Assembly (NCBI GenBank): GCA_051883455.1
Contig: JBJETT010000012.1
Span: 1 to 64,000 of the forward strand
Direction of reading: 5' to 3'
Origin: HGM11368 sp051883455
Lineage (GTDB): Bacteria; Bacillota; Clostridia; Christensenellales; UBA3700
Length of the DNA: 64,000 nt
The notes under the pieces were generated by a model. The model ran no database searches. It saw only the letters and a program-made list of their open reading frames with translations, and was not told the origin of the DNA. Made by a program: the position numbers and the translations under genes. Positions 9,252-18,010 of this stretch are shown here, in pieces (the first letter of the stretch is position 1; the number at the start of each line of letters is the position of its first letter).

Positions 9252-9941
9252 ATGAGCTGGGTATGTAAATATTGCAATGCTAACAACGATGACGATGCGT
9301 CAAATTGTTTCGTATGCGACAAACCTCACGGGTTTGCTTTTACCAAGACGCTAACAGCAACGCGAGTAAAAGAGTTGGGGTTGACGGGAGACGTAGTCGT
9401 CCCCGAAGAGTATACAGCAATAGGCGAGGGGGCATTTAAGTATTGTACTGGCATAACCTCGATATCAATACACGACGGCGTAACTAAGATTATGAAAGAG
9501 GCGTTTTGCGGTTGCGTCAACCTTAGGGAAGTGAGATGCACGACCAAGTTCAATTCTATTGGAGAAAGGGCGTTTTATAATTGCAAAAGTCTAGCTGCAG
9601 ACAGACGCCCTCAAGCAAAAAGAGTGTTTGACCAAGCCTTTGAAATTCCGCCAGATTTCATCATGACGGAAGTGTCTAAAGAACCTAAGCGCGAACCGCA
9701 GCCACAACGGCAACCACAACCACAGCCAAGCGTCATAATACATGATGAAAGTGAGGAAGTTGAGAGAGAAAGAAGGCGAAGAGAGTGGCTTGCCGAGAAA
9801 AAGAAGAAAAGAACGAGGGAAAGTATAATATGTGCAGCAATTATACTCTTGGCCCTTGTAGTAGGAACGATAATTGCGATTATACAAATAAATAATATCG
9901 AGGTGTCAAGTGAGTTGGACGTGTCCAAACTGTTCGTCTAA
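9252..9941 (+). CDS. RanBP2-type zinc finger, LRR and single-membrane-segment protein
   Basis: The 229-residue protein starts with a zinc finger matching the RanBP2 pattern W-x-C-x2-C-x3-N-x6-C-x2-C (residues 3-22). Residues about 48-112 are BspA/LRR_5-type repeats (AIGEGAFKYC, ITSISIHDGV). A Pro/Gln-rich linker with repeated PQ pairs follows (about 135-155), then a charged Glu/Arg/Lys stretch and one membrane helix near 195-217. It would sit with most of the protein on one side of the membrane, probably the cytoplasm. The LRR family is the same as in the NLR-like protein at the start of the island. The start is ATG with a weak site after the kinase stop. Its end overlaps the next gene by 32 bases. 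Function unknown; a membrane adaptor is a guess. Confidence 0.75.
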   Translation: MSWVCKYCNANNDDDASNCFVCDKPHGFAFTKTLTATRVKELGLTGDVVVPEEYTAIGEGAFKYCTGITSISIHDGVTKIMKEAFCGCVNLREVRCTTKFNSIGERAFYNCKSLAADRRPQAKRVFDQAFEIPPDFIMTEVSKEPKREPQPQRQPQPQPSVIIHDESEEVERERRRREWLAEKKKKRTRESIICAAIILLALVVGTIIAIIQINNIEVSSELDVSKLFV

Positions 9942-10605
9942 TAACGACGACGAAAATAGAGAATGTTTCGTATGCGGAGAAGCAAAACCCGAGGTATCTC
10001 CGTCTCCCGTCGTCGAAATACCGACAAGAAAAGCAAGCACGAGGTCTACGGCATCGACTACTACGTCGGCAACTGCGACGAGAAGCTCTTCAAGATCTTC
10101 TCGAAGGAGATCGTCGACTAGTCGGTCGTATAAATGGCGCAGTTTTAAGAGCCTAATGCGCAGATATGGAGCTAAGTCTATTACGTATTCGATAATTTCT
10201 TCCCTGTTGGTAGTTGCGGCGTTTGTCATAGGTAGATGGTTGCTTTTCGATATATTCGTACGACGCCAATGGATATTTACCATCAACGGATATCTACAAT
10301 ATACGGGTTTTTACGCAACGGACTGGAATTTGATAACGATAATGACAGGTTTGAGTTTTGGCGCTTGCGTAACAACCATATTATTCAACGTATATTTTAT
10401 CAATCGAGGAAATTATCTTTACGTATGGCTATGGACGCCTGCCGTATGTTTGGCGGCAATAGCCATACCGGGGCACTTTTCAATAGTAATTTTTTTGCTG
10501 TACTTGTTGATGGGGTCGTTGAAGAAGAGCAAGTGGCTAAAGTTGGCGGTACCGCTAAGCAGTCTTTTGATGATATCTTGGGTGCTGTGTATATTAGCGT
10601 TGTAG
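9910..10605 (+). CDS. RanBP2-type zinc finger protein with several membrane segments
   Basis: The 231-residue protein opens with the same zinc finger as its upstream neighbour (W3, C5, C8, N12, C19, C22). A Ser/Thr/Arg-rich segment (about 36-75) follows and could be a kinase substrate. Then come about four to five hydrophobic helices (near 95-120, 140-163, 170-203 and 208-231). The start is GTG at 9910, chosen because it sits after GAGGTG and because the zinc finger begins immediately. The gene overlaps the upstream one by 32 bases, implying coupled expression. A cytoplasmic zinc-finger head on an integral membrane anchor is inferred. I do not recognise the membrane part. Confidence 0.72.
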   Translation: MSWTCPNCSSNNDDENRECFVCGEAKPEVSPSPVVEIPTRKASTRSTASTTTSATATRSSSRSSRRRSSTSRSYKWRSFKSLMRRYGAKSITYSIISSLLVVAAFVIGRWLLFDIFVRRQWIFTINGYLQYTGFYATDWNLITIMTGLSFGACVTTILFNVYFINRGNYLYVWLWTPAVCLAAIAIPGHFSIVIFLLYLLMGSLKKSKWLKLAVPLSSLLMISWVLCILAL

Positions 10606-10656
10606 GCAAATTCGACGAGCGAAAATCAACCTAAGCTGGCGTAGGAAGAATGTTGA

Positions 10657-11694
10657 ATGTTTATCAATAAGCAAACGAAAGAAAAACTCAAGACGGATAT
10701 TTTGAACCACAAAAGCGTCGTCACGATAGGGCGCTACGATTGCTCTTATCTATTGAAAGAAGTGCTAAAAGAAGATCCAAGATTGCTCGTATATATCAAT
10801 TCAATTCGCACTTCTAGCTCAATCGACGGTACGAAAATATATTTTGACTACGCCAATACCGACGTGGACGTAACAGATATTGAGATTGCGAGAAACAACG
10901 AAAAATTAGAAAGGATTTTGCATCACTCTATAGGCAAGCTTGATTTAGTAAAGTATGTCGTCGTAGACAAGTCCGTCAACGTAGAACGTATGAGCTCCGA
11001 TTTTAGGATAAAATATTCGGGATTTTATTCCAATTTGCTCAATTTTAGTTGCCAATACTGCAAACTAAGTGGACAAGACTATTATTATGCAATATTCAAC
11101 TTCCGATATCGAATAGGCAAAGTTAAGCTGGGCATGATGGAGAATGCCGTCAAGAAAAAGGTCAGAGAGTTAGCGCCGATTTTGTTTTCGAGTGATATGA
11201 AGGAAGAAACTAAGGTATACGTAGCGCACAATTATCTTGCCCGAACGGTAAAGTACGACAAAATTGACAACCCCGACCCGTTGGAGAGCAGTTATATGCA
11301 GAGTGCGTACGGTGCGCTCATCAACCAAGCTTGCGTATGTCAAGGATATGCAGAGGCATTCAAAAGGTTGCTAGAACCACAAGGCGTCAAGTGCGAAGTG
11401 ATATGTGGCAAGGTCAAAGGTAGTGATAGCTATCACGCTTGGAACGTGGTGTACTTTGAAGAAGGCGATTATTATCACGTTGATGTGACGTGGGACGCCA
11501 ACGGCGGGTCAAAAATCGACGATTATTTTGGTCTAAACGACGAAGATTTGAAGGGCAACCGACTGTGGAGCTTTAAGCACGCCGACGGATTTAAGTCAGG
11601 TCATAGGAATATTTTGCAAGAAGCAAAGCAACAAATATTTTTTAAGAAAAGACAGTATTTGGCGCAAGGAATAGACAAAAAATATCTGCAATAA
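10657..11694 (+). CDS. Transglutaminase-like cysteine protease-fold protein
   Basis: The 345-residue protein has a C-terminal transglutaminase-core domain with an apparently complete catalytic triad: Cys228 in VCQGYAEAF, His260 in YHAWN, and Asp276 in HVDVTWD. Residues 1-200 resemble no domain I can name; residues 132-136 hold a CxxC pair. No signal peptide is seen, so unlike many bacterial homologues it is probably intracellular. Such domains act as proteases, amidases or cross-linkers. It lies 51 bases after the zinc-finger membrane gene and 27 bases before the TerD gene, on the same strand. A role in processing or cross-linking island proteins is inference from position. Confidence 0.8.
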   Translation: MFINKQTKEKLKTDILNHKSVVTIGRYDCSYLLKEVLKEDPRLLVYINSIRTSSSIDGTKIYFDYANTDVDVTDIEIARNNEKLERILHHSIGKLDLVKYVVVDKSVNVERMSSDFRIKYSGFYSNLLNFSCQYCKLSGQDYYYAIFNFRYRIGKVKLGMMENAVKKKVRELAPILFSSDMKEETKVYVAHNYLARTVKYDKIDNPDPLESSYMQSAYGALINQACVCQGYAEAFKRLLEPQGVKCEVICGKVKGSDSYHAWNVVYFEEGDYYHVDVTWDANGGSKIDDYFGLNDEDLKGNRLWSFKHADGFKSGHRNILQEAKQQIFFKKRQYLAQGIDKKYLQ

Positions 11695-11721
11695 GTCAAA
11701 ACGTCAACAAAGGAGAGAAGT

Positions 11722-12627
11722 ATGGGGAAAAGCAATTTTCTAAAAGCGTATTGCGACAAGACCAACAAGTATTATGGTCTAGAAATTCAAAAGAGAGGCT
11801 CAAGCTGGAAGGTCGTCAATTTTATCAGTCTAAGCGACGAAGAGGCGGCTGTAATGACGTCGGAAATCAAGCAAGACATATTTTATACCTACGACAATTT
11901 GCTTGCTTGTAGCAAATGTGGAAATAGGTTGGTAAGCGGTTGCAGTTGCGCAAGTAGATGGTGTAGAGGCAAGGATTACGACTTACAGTGCATATATTGC
12001 AAGCACCTCAAATTAGATTATTCTGCGCCGACAGGGGCAAAAGGTTACAAAGAAGGAGACACCATTCGCCTGTCGCAAGGGCAAGAAGTAAAGATAAGCT
12101 ATCAAGACAAAAGACCGCTCAGCAAGATTATCGTCGGCATCGGCTGGGACCCTAGCAGAACTAGCGAAAATATGGACGTAGACTCTTCGGTCTTCGTATT
12201 GGGCAACAATGATAGCGAGAAGATTTATTTTGGTAATCTAGAACACCCTACGGGTTGTGTTAAGCACCACGGAGACAATTTGACGGGAGAGGACAAAGGT
12301 AGTAACGATGACGATGAAAACATCACGGTATATCTCAACAAAGTTCCTACGAACCGTGACAAATTGGTGTTTGCAATCAACATATATAAATGTAAGGAGC
12401 GTAGACAAAACCTTGGAAGCGTTAGAAATATGTATATAAGACTATACGACCCGGACAGCAAAAAAGTGATGATAGAGTACAAGGTCGACGGCAACATGAA
12501 AGGCTATACGGCACTGATTATCGGCATGGCGTATAGAAGCGGTGCGGGCTGGAACTTTAAGGCACTTGGCAGAGGTAGCAACGCTGCCGGCATACTCGAA
12601 TTGCACGAAGAAGCAAAAAGGTTGTAA
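11722..12627 (+). CDS. TerD-domain protein with N-terminal cysteine cluster
   Basis: The 301-residue protein has a TerD/CABP-type domain in residues about 110-300. Signature segments are IVGIGWDP (137-144), DVDSSVFVLG (152-161), a GDNLTGE plus acidic DDDE stretch (about 183-199), and LVFAINIY. TerD domains bind calcium through such acidic loops. Residues 61-95 hold seven cysteines (63, 66, 74, 76, 81, 90, 93) in CxxC/CxC spacing, a likely zinc-binding module not found in stand-alone TerD. An AGGAGAG site precedes the ATG. TerD proteins belong to stress-response systems linked to tellurite, phage and colicin resistance. It ends the island and is followed by a terminator. Confidence 0.88.
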   Translation: MGKSNFLKAYCDKTNKYYGLEIQKRGSSWKVVNFISLSDEEAAVMTSEIKQDIFYTYDNLLACSKCGNRLVSGCSCASRWCRGKDYDLQCIYCKHLKLDYSAPTGAKGYKEGDTIRLSQGQEVKISYQDKRPLSKIIVGIGWDPSRTSENMDVDSSVFVLGNNDSEKIYFGNLEHPTGCVKHHGDNLTGEDKGSNDDDENITVYLNKVPTNRDKLVFAINIYKCKERRQNLGSVRNMYIRLYDPDSKKVMIEYKVDGNMKGYTALIIGMAYRSGAGWNFKALGRGSNAAGILELHEEAKRL

Positions 12628-12664
12628 CAAGCAATAGTAGCGATGGCGCGATTAAATGACAACG

Positions 12665-12690
12665 AAAAGAGAGCAAAGTCTCTCTTTTTG
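12665..12690 (+). terminator. Terminator closing the TerD operon
   Basis: AAAAGAGAG pairs with CTCTCTTTT around a 6-base loop and runs into a T tract. It lies 38 bases after the TerD stop codon. Confidence 0.8.
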
Positions 12691-12763
12691 ATTTTTGCTC
12701 TAAGACAAAGCAAAGGCACGTCAGACAATCTTATTATCAAGCACAAAATAGGCGTCAAAAAAA

Positions 12764-12793
12764 TTGAAAAAGCGTCGTCTTTTATGCTAAAAT
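12764..12793 (+). promoter_or_regulatory. Candidate promoter of recF
   Basis: TTGAAA (12764-12769) and TAAAAT (12788-12793) are 18 bases apart. The recF ATG is only 8 bases after the -10 box and has no Shine-Dalgarno site, so the mRNA may be leaderless. Confidence 0.5.
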
Positions 12794-12801
12794 AAATACG
12801 T

Positions 12802-13890
12802 ATGTATATTAAAAGCGTTACTCTCAAAAATTATCGCAATTATTCTTCCGCTCGCGTCGAGTTTGACAAGGGGCTGAATATTGTCGTGGGCAAAAACGCC
12901 GCGGGCAAGACCAATCTAGTGGAGAGTATATATTGTTCGGCACTGGGCAAGTCGCCGCGTTCTAACAAATACAAAGACCTAATCAAGTGGAACGAGAGTA
13001 GTTGCTATATCAAGGTAGTCGTAGCTAAGAAGTACAGAGATTATACTATCGAATTCAGCATAGACAATATGGACAAAAAGAGGGTGGCTGTAGACGGCGT
13101 GCCGCTCACTAGACTGAGCGGGCTCGTAGGCATACTCAACGTGGTGTTTTTTAGCCCCGACGAGATAAAACTCATCAAAGAAAGTCCACAAGAGCGAAGA
13201 AAATTTATGGATATAAGCCTATCGCAACAGTCGGGCGTATATCTCGACGCGCTGTCTAAGTACAACGCCATTCTCAGTCAGCGCAACAAGCTGCTCAAAG
13301 AAAAATTCAACGACGCCTCTCTCGCCGCACAGCTATATGCATGGGACGTGCAAATGGCAAAATACGGCGCTCAGATAATTCTTCAACGCTATGCTTTTGC
13401 CGACAGCATTGCAGTATACGCCAAACAAATTCACTCTCAAATCACCGAGGGCAAGGAAGACTTGTCGGTGAGCTACGAGAGTGGACTCGAGAGGGCGGAA
13501 AAGAGCGAACTAGAGAGTAAATTTTTGCAAAAGCTTCAACAAAATTTTGAAAAGGACAAAAACTTGCAATACACAACTTTTGGACCGCACCGCGACGACT
13601 TAGAGATATTGTCCAACGGAATAGATATGCGCAAATTCGGCTCGCAAGGACAGCAACGCACCGTTGCGCTGTCGCTCAAATTTGCCGAAATACAGCTATT
13701 CAAGGACGAGGTGGGAGAGAGTCCTATATTACTATTAGACGACGTGCTCAGCGAACTCGACGAGAGTAGACGACGTCAACTTCTCGAGATGTCGGCAACA
13801 TTGCAGACTATCATCACTTGCACCGAGTTTGAAGAATACGTGCAAAACTACAAGACTATCAAGATAGTAAGCGGTCAACCGGTAGAATAA
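12802..13890 (+). CDS. recF: DNA replication and repair protein RecF
   Basis: The 362-residue protein is an SMC-like ATPase that helps load RecA at gaps and damaged forks. Motifs are the N-terminal LKNYRNY, Walker A GKNAAGKTN near residue 31, a signature FGSQGQQRT near 273, and Walker B LLLDDVLSEL near 310. Length fits the family. RecF is normally encoded beside dnaA, dnaN and gyrB; here it stands alone between the TerD island and an acetyltransferase. The ATG lies very close to a -10 box with no ribosome binding site. A downstream start would cut into the conserved first strand, so this start is kept. Confidence 0.95.
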   Translation: MYIKSVTLKNYRNYSSARVEFDKGLNIVVGKNAAGKTNLVESIYCSALGKSPRSNKYKDLIKWNESSCYIKVVVAKKYRDYTIEFSIDNMDKKRVAVDGVPLTRLSGLVGILNVVFFSPDEIKLIKESPQERRKFMDISLSQQSGVYLDALSKYNAILSQRNKLLKEKFNDASLAAQLYAWDVQMAKYGAQIILQRYAFADSIAVYAKQIHSQITEGKEDLSVSYESGLERAEKSELESKFLQKLQQNFEKDKNLQYTTFGPHRDDLEILSNGIDMRKFGSQGQQRTVALSLKFAEIQLFKDEVGESPILLLDDVLSELDESRRRQLLEMSATLQTIITCTEFEEYVQNYKTIKIVSGQPVE

Positions 13891-13956
13891 AACAGACAAA
13901 ACTCGCGAAATTATAATATATTATCTAAATATTTTATTAAAAAAATTAATTTACTA

Positions 13957-13985
13957 TTGAAATTATCGTTGCTTTATAGTATATT
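13957..13985 (+). promoter_or_regulatory. Promoter of the Eis-like acetyltransferase gene
   Basis: TTGAAA (13957-13962) and TATATT (13980-13985) are separated by exactly 17 bases, 31 bases before the start codon. Confidence 0.6.
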
Positions 13986-14015
13986 TATAATTATCAATAC
14001 GCAATTGGGAGCACA

Positions 14016-15107
14016 ATGCTTTTAGTAAAACCCGACCACAAGCAGTACGAGCAAACTAAAAAATTTTTGGACAAAACCTTCAAACAAAAGTTTGAAGACA
14101 CTTTACCCAAGATATATCGCAACGACGGATATCGAGATTGTCATTTGGTTGCAATAGAGGACGGCAAAGTTGTAGGCGCGATTGCTAACGTAAAAAATAA
14201 TTGGCGTATTGACGACCAAGCCATACTCGGAGCGGGCATAGGAATGGTAGCGACGCACCCTCGATATAGAGGACGAGGCGTGATGAAGAGCTTGCTTGAC
14301 CAAGCTATAGAAGAGTGCAAGCAAGACGGCGTGCAAGTTATGTTTTTGAGCGGATATCTCAATCGGTACGATAGGTTTGGGTTTTATCCGTCGGGCGTTG
14401 AAAACGTGTACACCCTGCGAGCCGACAAGAGCCTTATTGCCAAGGCGCAAGATTATACCTTCGAGTTGCTAAAAGGCGAAAGCAAAGAAATAAAAATTTT
14501 GCGTAGCAACTACGAACGACAAGCCGTTAGGTGGGAGCGGAAAGACTTTTTCGCCACGCTAAGCACGTGGAAATCCAAAGCCTACGTTGTCAAAAAAGGT
14601 GGACACGTATTGGGTTATTTGGTAAAAAACAGGTACGGAGCAGACATATCCGAGATAGTCGTGCCGACTCAAGAACTTATTGCTACGACGACGGCTTGGA
14701 TAGTCAAAAACAAAAAAGACAGCGTCAAGGTATGCGTATCGCCGTACGACACGCTCACCAACGGCGAGTATATTTTGCATAGCGAAAGCTATTGCCAAAC
14801 CAATGCGGAAAATTGGTTGATATTAGATTATCAAGGCGTAATCAAGACTTTGCTTCAATACAAAGTCAAACGCGAAAAGGTGTTATCGGGGCGAGCCGTA
14901 CTTCAAATCGACGATACAAAATTGCTAATAAGCGTTGACGGCGACAAGGTTAAGGTAACGCCAAACGACGGACAAGCCGACGTGGTGCTTAATAGAGAAG
15001 AGGCAACGCGAATGCTTTTTGGAGTTAAGGTTGGAGCTTGCAATAATGCTTGGCTAGGCTCGATATTACCGTTGCCGATTTATATTCCGTCCATTGACAG
15101 AGTATAG
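14016..15107 (+). CDS. Eis-like GNAT N-acetyltransferase
   Basis: The 363-residue protein begins with a GNAT fold: acetyl-CoA-binding segment GMVATHPRYRGRGVMKSLL near residues 70-88. The middle is a second degenerate acetyltransferase half, and the C-terminal third (LQIDDTKLLISVDGD...) resembles the SCP2 sterol-carrier module of Eis proteins. Eis-family enzymes acetylate lysines or amines, including aminoglycosides; the substrate here is unknown. A GGGAG site precedes the ATG. The DUF1292 gene follows 19 bases later. Confidence 0.85.
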   Translation: MLLVKPDHKQYEQTKKFLDKTFKQKFEDTLPKIYRNDGYRDCHLVAIEDGKVVGAIANVKNNWRIDDQAILGAGIGMVATHPRYRGRGVMKSLLDQAIEECKQDGVQVMFLSGYLNRYDRFGFYPSGVENVYTLRADKSLIAKAQDYTFELLKGESKEIKILRSNYERQAVRWERKDFFATLSTWKSKAYVVKKGGHVLGYLVKNRYGADISEIVVPTQELIATTTAWIVKNKKDSVKVCVSPYDTLTNGEYILHSESYCQTNAENWLILDYQGVIKTLLQYKVKREKVLSGRAVLQIDDTKLLISVDGDKVKVTPNDGQADVVLNREEATRMLFGVKVGACNNAWLGSILPLPIYIPSIDRV

Positions 15108-15126
15108 GCAACCGAAGGATAGAACT

Positions 15127-15447
15127 ATGAAAGACCAACAAGATATAGCACAAGAACAAATACGAAAATTATTGGATAGTAACAACGACGATCCTATAGT
15201 TTTGACCGACAGCGAAGGCAAAATGCAAGCTTACGACCAAGTGGCGGTGATAACGGTGCACGGTAGCATCTACGCCATATTGGAGCCGGTCGAGGTGTGG
15301 GAAGAGCAAGAAGAATATTATCAGCCTAAGGTATTGGAGATAGTCAGTCAAAAGGGCAAGGATACCTTGCGAGAAGTAGACGAAGATACGGCGGAGTACG
15401 TGCTTGTCGAGTACGATATGATGATGGAAGAGCAAGAAGAGTTTTGA
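15127..15447 (+). CDS. DUF1292 (YrzB-like) protein
   Basis: This 106-residue acidic protein has the DUF1292 pattern: PIVLTDSEGK, then AVITVHGSIYAIL and YVLVEYD near the C-terminus. Small DUF1292 proteins are common in Firmicutes; their function is unknown. The start is the ATG after GAAGGA; the reading frame is open further upstream but lacks a start with a site. The C-terminus is rich in glutamate and methionine. Confidence 0.8.
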   Translation: MKDQQDIAQEQIRKLLDSNNDDPIVLTDSEGKMQAYDQVAVITVHGSIYAILEPVEVWEEQEEYYQPKVLEIVSQKGKDTLREVDEDTAEYVLVEYDMMMEEQEEF

Positions 15448-15508
15448 CGATTTGACTTGGTCGTGTTGATTTTAGTGGAAAAAAGGGCGTCAAGCCTAAG
15501 GAGGAATT

Positions 15509-17176
15509 ATGAATAAAATACAAGGATTTTTTGGCAAAGTCGGCGGTGTATTCAAAAGCTTTGTCAAACATTGGAACCATCCTGCAGAGGGCAGATTTGT
15601 TTCCAACAAAGAAATCGTAGCCTATTCCGTGGGTGGTATGGGCGTACAATTTATGGCAGCGCTCACGGCGCAAATCACGCTGTCCGCCAACTGCTTGTTG
15701 CTGGGTTCCATATACGGAATGACGCCAACGGAGTTGACGCTTTTGTTGACTATCAACACGGTGTTCACCTTGCTCATCCAACCGCTCAAGAGTTATTGGA
15801 TAGACAACGTAGGCGCCAAGTCTAACAAAAACAGAGGCAAGGCAAGGCCGTTTATTCTATGGCTCGGTCCACCGTCGGCAATACTCATCACGTTGTTTGC
15901 CTTTTTGCCAACAACTTGGGCGCAAACCAATCATACCTTGCTCGTTGTATTGATAGGCGCGTTGTTCTTGGGTATGAACTTCGTATATCAGTTCTTCTAC
16001 GGAATGTACATACAACTATCACAACTTATCACGCCTAATACGACCGAGAGAGCGGACATTATCTCTATATCCTCACTCGTATATTCTATGGCTCCTACCA
16101 TCACGGGTTCGCTCTTCCCACTTATTGCAATGGCGTTTGACAAAGGACAGCTCGATATCAACTTCTATAGAGTTATCTTCCCCGTCTTCTCGGCAATAGG
16201 TTTGGTTACTTCCTTACTTGCCTTCTTCGGCACTAAAGAGAGAATAGTCGTTCCTAAGACTTACCAAGCCAAGGTTAAGTTTAAGGACGGTATGAAGGCA
16301 ATTATTGCCAACAAATACTTCTGGATTATCAACACTTCCAACTGGTTTACCTTTGCAAGAGCGGCGATTACGGGTTGCTTGTACTGGTCTTACGTATATA
16401 TGCTCCAAAACGAAGCAATACAAGCGGTAGTATCACTCGTTATAGGCACGGCTTCGGGTATTGGTATGGCGGCGGCGCCTTTCCTCATCAGAGCAATGGG
16501 CAAGAAAAACGTCGTTATCGTCAGCAACGGAGCGGTATTGCTATCAAGTATAATACTCATTTTCTTTAGCAGTAGTTACGTAATGTTTACAATATGTAGC
16601 TATATTGCATTCTTTGGTATTGCGGTACAACTTATCACCGCTCCTGCAATGAACGCCGAAGCACTCGACTATCAACAATATCGCACGGGCGATAGACTGG
16701 AAGGATTTGCCGGCAACTTTGCAATAATCAATTCTATCATTGCACTCGGCACCAACTTTATTATACCTGCAATCTACACCTATCACGGACTGACCGACAA
16801 CTACGACGTATTGTTCGATACGGCAATCAGAACGCCTATGTTCCGTTCGCTGGCAATACTTGCGGCGATAGGCTCGATTATGGTTACCTTGCCATACTTG
16901 TTCTGGGATTTGACGGAGAAGAAACACGGCGAAATCATCGAAGTGCTCAAGCAAAGAGCAATCGAAGAGAACAAGGCGGCGGGCTACGGCGAAGACGCAA
17001 GCTTCTTGTCCAGTGACGAAACTATAGAGGAACTGTACGAAGAAGAAGTTACTACCGACGAGGCAAGCGACGCCGAAGTCGTAGAAACCGTTGAAACCAC
17101 GGTCGAAGAAGTCGAGGCTGACGCAGCTCAAGAAACTGCCGAAGTGACCGAAGAGCAAAACAAGGAGGAAGAATAA
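15509..17176 (+). CDS. GPH-family (MelB-like) sugar:cation symporter
   Basis: The 555-residue protein has about 12 membrane helices and the GPH-type layout: an early YSVGGMGVQF segment, RGKARPFILW in the first cytoplasmic loop, and DYQQYRTGDRLEGF between the halves. The family imports glycosides, pentosides or hexuronides with Na+ or H+; the sugar cannot be told from sequence. Residues after about 495 form a Glu/Val/Thr-rich acidic tail not needed for transport. A strong AAGGAGGAA site precedes the ATG. A lipoprotein gene follows one base after its stop, so the two are probably co-transcribed. Confidence 0.88.
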   Translation: MNKIQGFFGKVGGVFKSFVKHWNHPAEGRFVSNKEIVAYSVGGMGVQFMAALTAQITLSANCLLLGSIYGMTPTELTLLLTINTVFTLLIQPLKSYWIDNVGAKSNKNRGKARPFILWLGPPSAILITLFAFLPTTWAQTNHTLLVVLIGALFLGMNFVYQFFYGMYIQLSQLITPNTTERADIISISSLVYSMAPTITGSLFPLIAMAFDKGQLDINFYRVIFPVFSAIGLVTSLLAFFGTKERIVVPKTYQAKVKFKDGMKAIIANKYFWIINTSNWFTFARAAITGCLYWSYVYMLQNEAIQAVVSLVIGTASGIGMAAAPFLIRAMGKKNVVIVSNGAVLLSSIILIFFSSSYVMFTICSYIAFFGIAVQLITAPAMNAEALDYQQYRTGDRLEGFAGNFAIINSIIALGTNFIIPAIYTYHGLTDNYDVLFDTAIRTPMFRSLAILAAIGSIMVTLPYLFWDLTEKKHGEIIEVLKQRAIEENKAAGYGEDASFLSSDETIEELYEEEVTTDEASDAEVVETVETTVEEVEADAAQETAEVTEEQNKEEE

Positions 17177-17177
17177 T

Positions 17178-17849
17178 ATGAAGAAGATATCGATATTGGC
17201 AATCATATTGGTAGTATGCCTTAGTTTTACAATGATATTTAGCGGTTGTAGCAAACAAATAACCATTCAAGAAGGTATAGATTATTTTGAAGAGGCAATA
17301 AAAGAAATTCAAACTACCGACACCTATTACGTAAGAACGGTAGTAGTAGAAAACGCAAGCAATAGCAAAGAATATCAACTTAACGTCAAGGGCGACAAGA
17401 TACACTATACCATAGTCAACAATCAAGGAAGCAACACCACTTACGTTCATACCTACTACGCCGACAACAACAAGTACGTGATGCCTAGCAAGGACGTATG
17501 GGAGACTGTTCCGATGACCAAAGAAGCATTCCTTCTCGAAATTGGTCCATACACCAGAGAGTCAATCGTTGTCAAAATCAACGCTATCAACGTAGCTTTG
17601 CAAACGGGGGCGCTGGTACCTAATAATGTTACTCAAGGCGATTACGTTACCACCTATACCTTTGACGACATTGGCGAAGAGATGTCTACGCTACTTGGCG
17701 GAACGGCAAAAATCGGTGACAAATATCCTCTTACCGTTGAGACGATAGTGGGTAGAATAAGCAAGATTGTGGACAGCGACACCAGTCCGAAAATCAAATA
17801 TTATATCAACTACGAAGGAAGCAAAATCAATATTCCGAAAGTAGCATAA
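17178..17849 (+). CDS. Putative lipoprotein of unknown function
   Basis: The 223-residue protein has a lipoprotein signal: KK, a hydrophobic stretch, and an FSGC lipobox with Cys24 as the likely lipidated residue. The mature part has alternating beta-type segments (YYVRTVVVE, DKIHYTIVN) reminiscent of beta-sheet lipoproteins. I do not recognise a family. It begins one base after the GPH symporter stop, with its ribosome binding site inside that gene's end (GGAGGAAG). It may assist the transporter at the cell surface. Confidence 0.75.
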   Translation: MKKISILAIILVVCLSFTMIFSGCSKQITIQEGIDYFEEAIKEIQTTDTYYVRTVVVENASNSKEYQLNVKGDKIHYTIVNNQGSNTTYVHTYYADNNKYVMPSKDVWETVPMTKEAFLLEIGPYTRESIVVKINAINVALQTGALVPNNVTQGDYVTTYTFDDIGEEMSTLLGGTAKIGDKYPLTVETIVGRISKIVDSDTSPKIKYYINYEGSKINIPKVA

Positions 17850-17863
17850 TAACAATAACCATA

Positions 17864-17904
17864 GCGGGGACCAAGCTTTTAGGCTAAAGTCCCCCTATTT
17901 TTTA
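17864..17904 (+). terminator. Terminator after the lipoprotein gene
   Basis: GGGGAC (17866-17871) pairs with GTCCCC (17889-17894) and is followed by CTATTTTTT. It lies 17 bases after the stop codon. Confidence 0.8.
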
Positions 17905-18010
17905 GACGATTGTTAGTATTGCGTAAAATAAAATCATACGCATTTGACAAGCGAATACAAATGTTTTAGAATATAATATATATATATTTTGATATTTATA
18001 GAGGACTATT

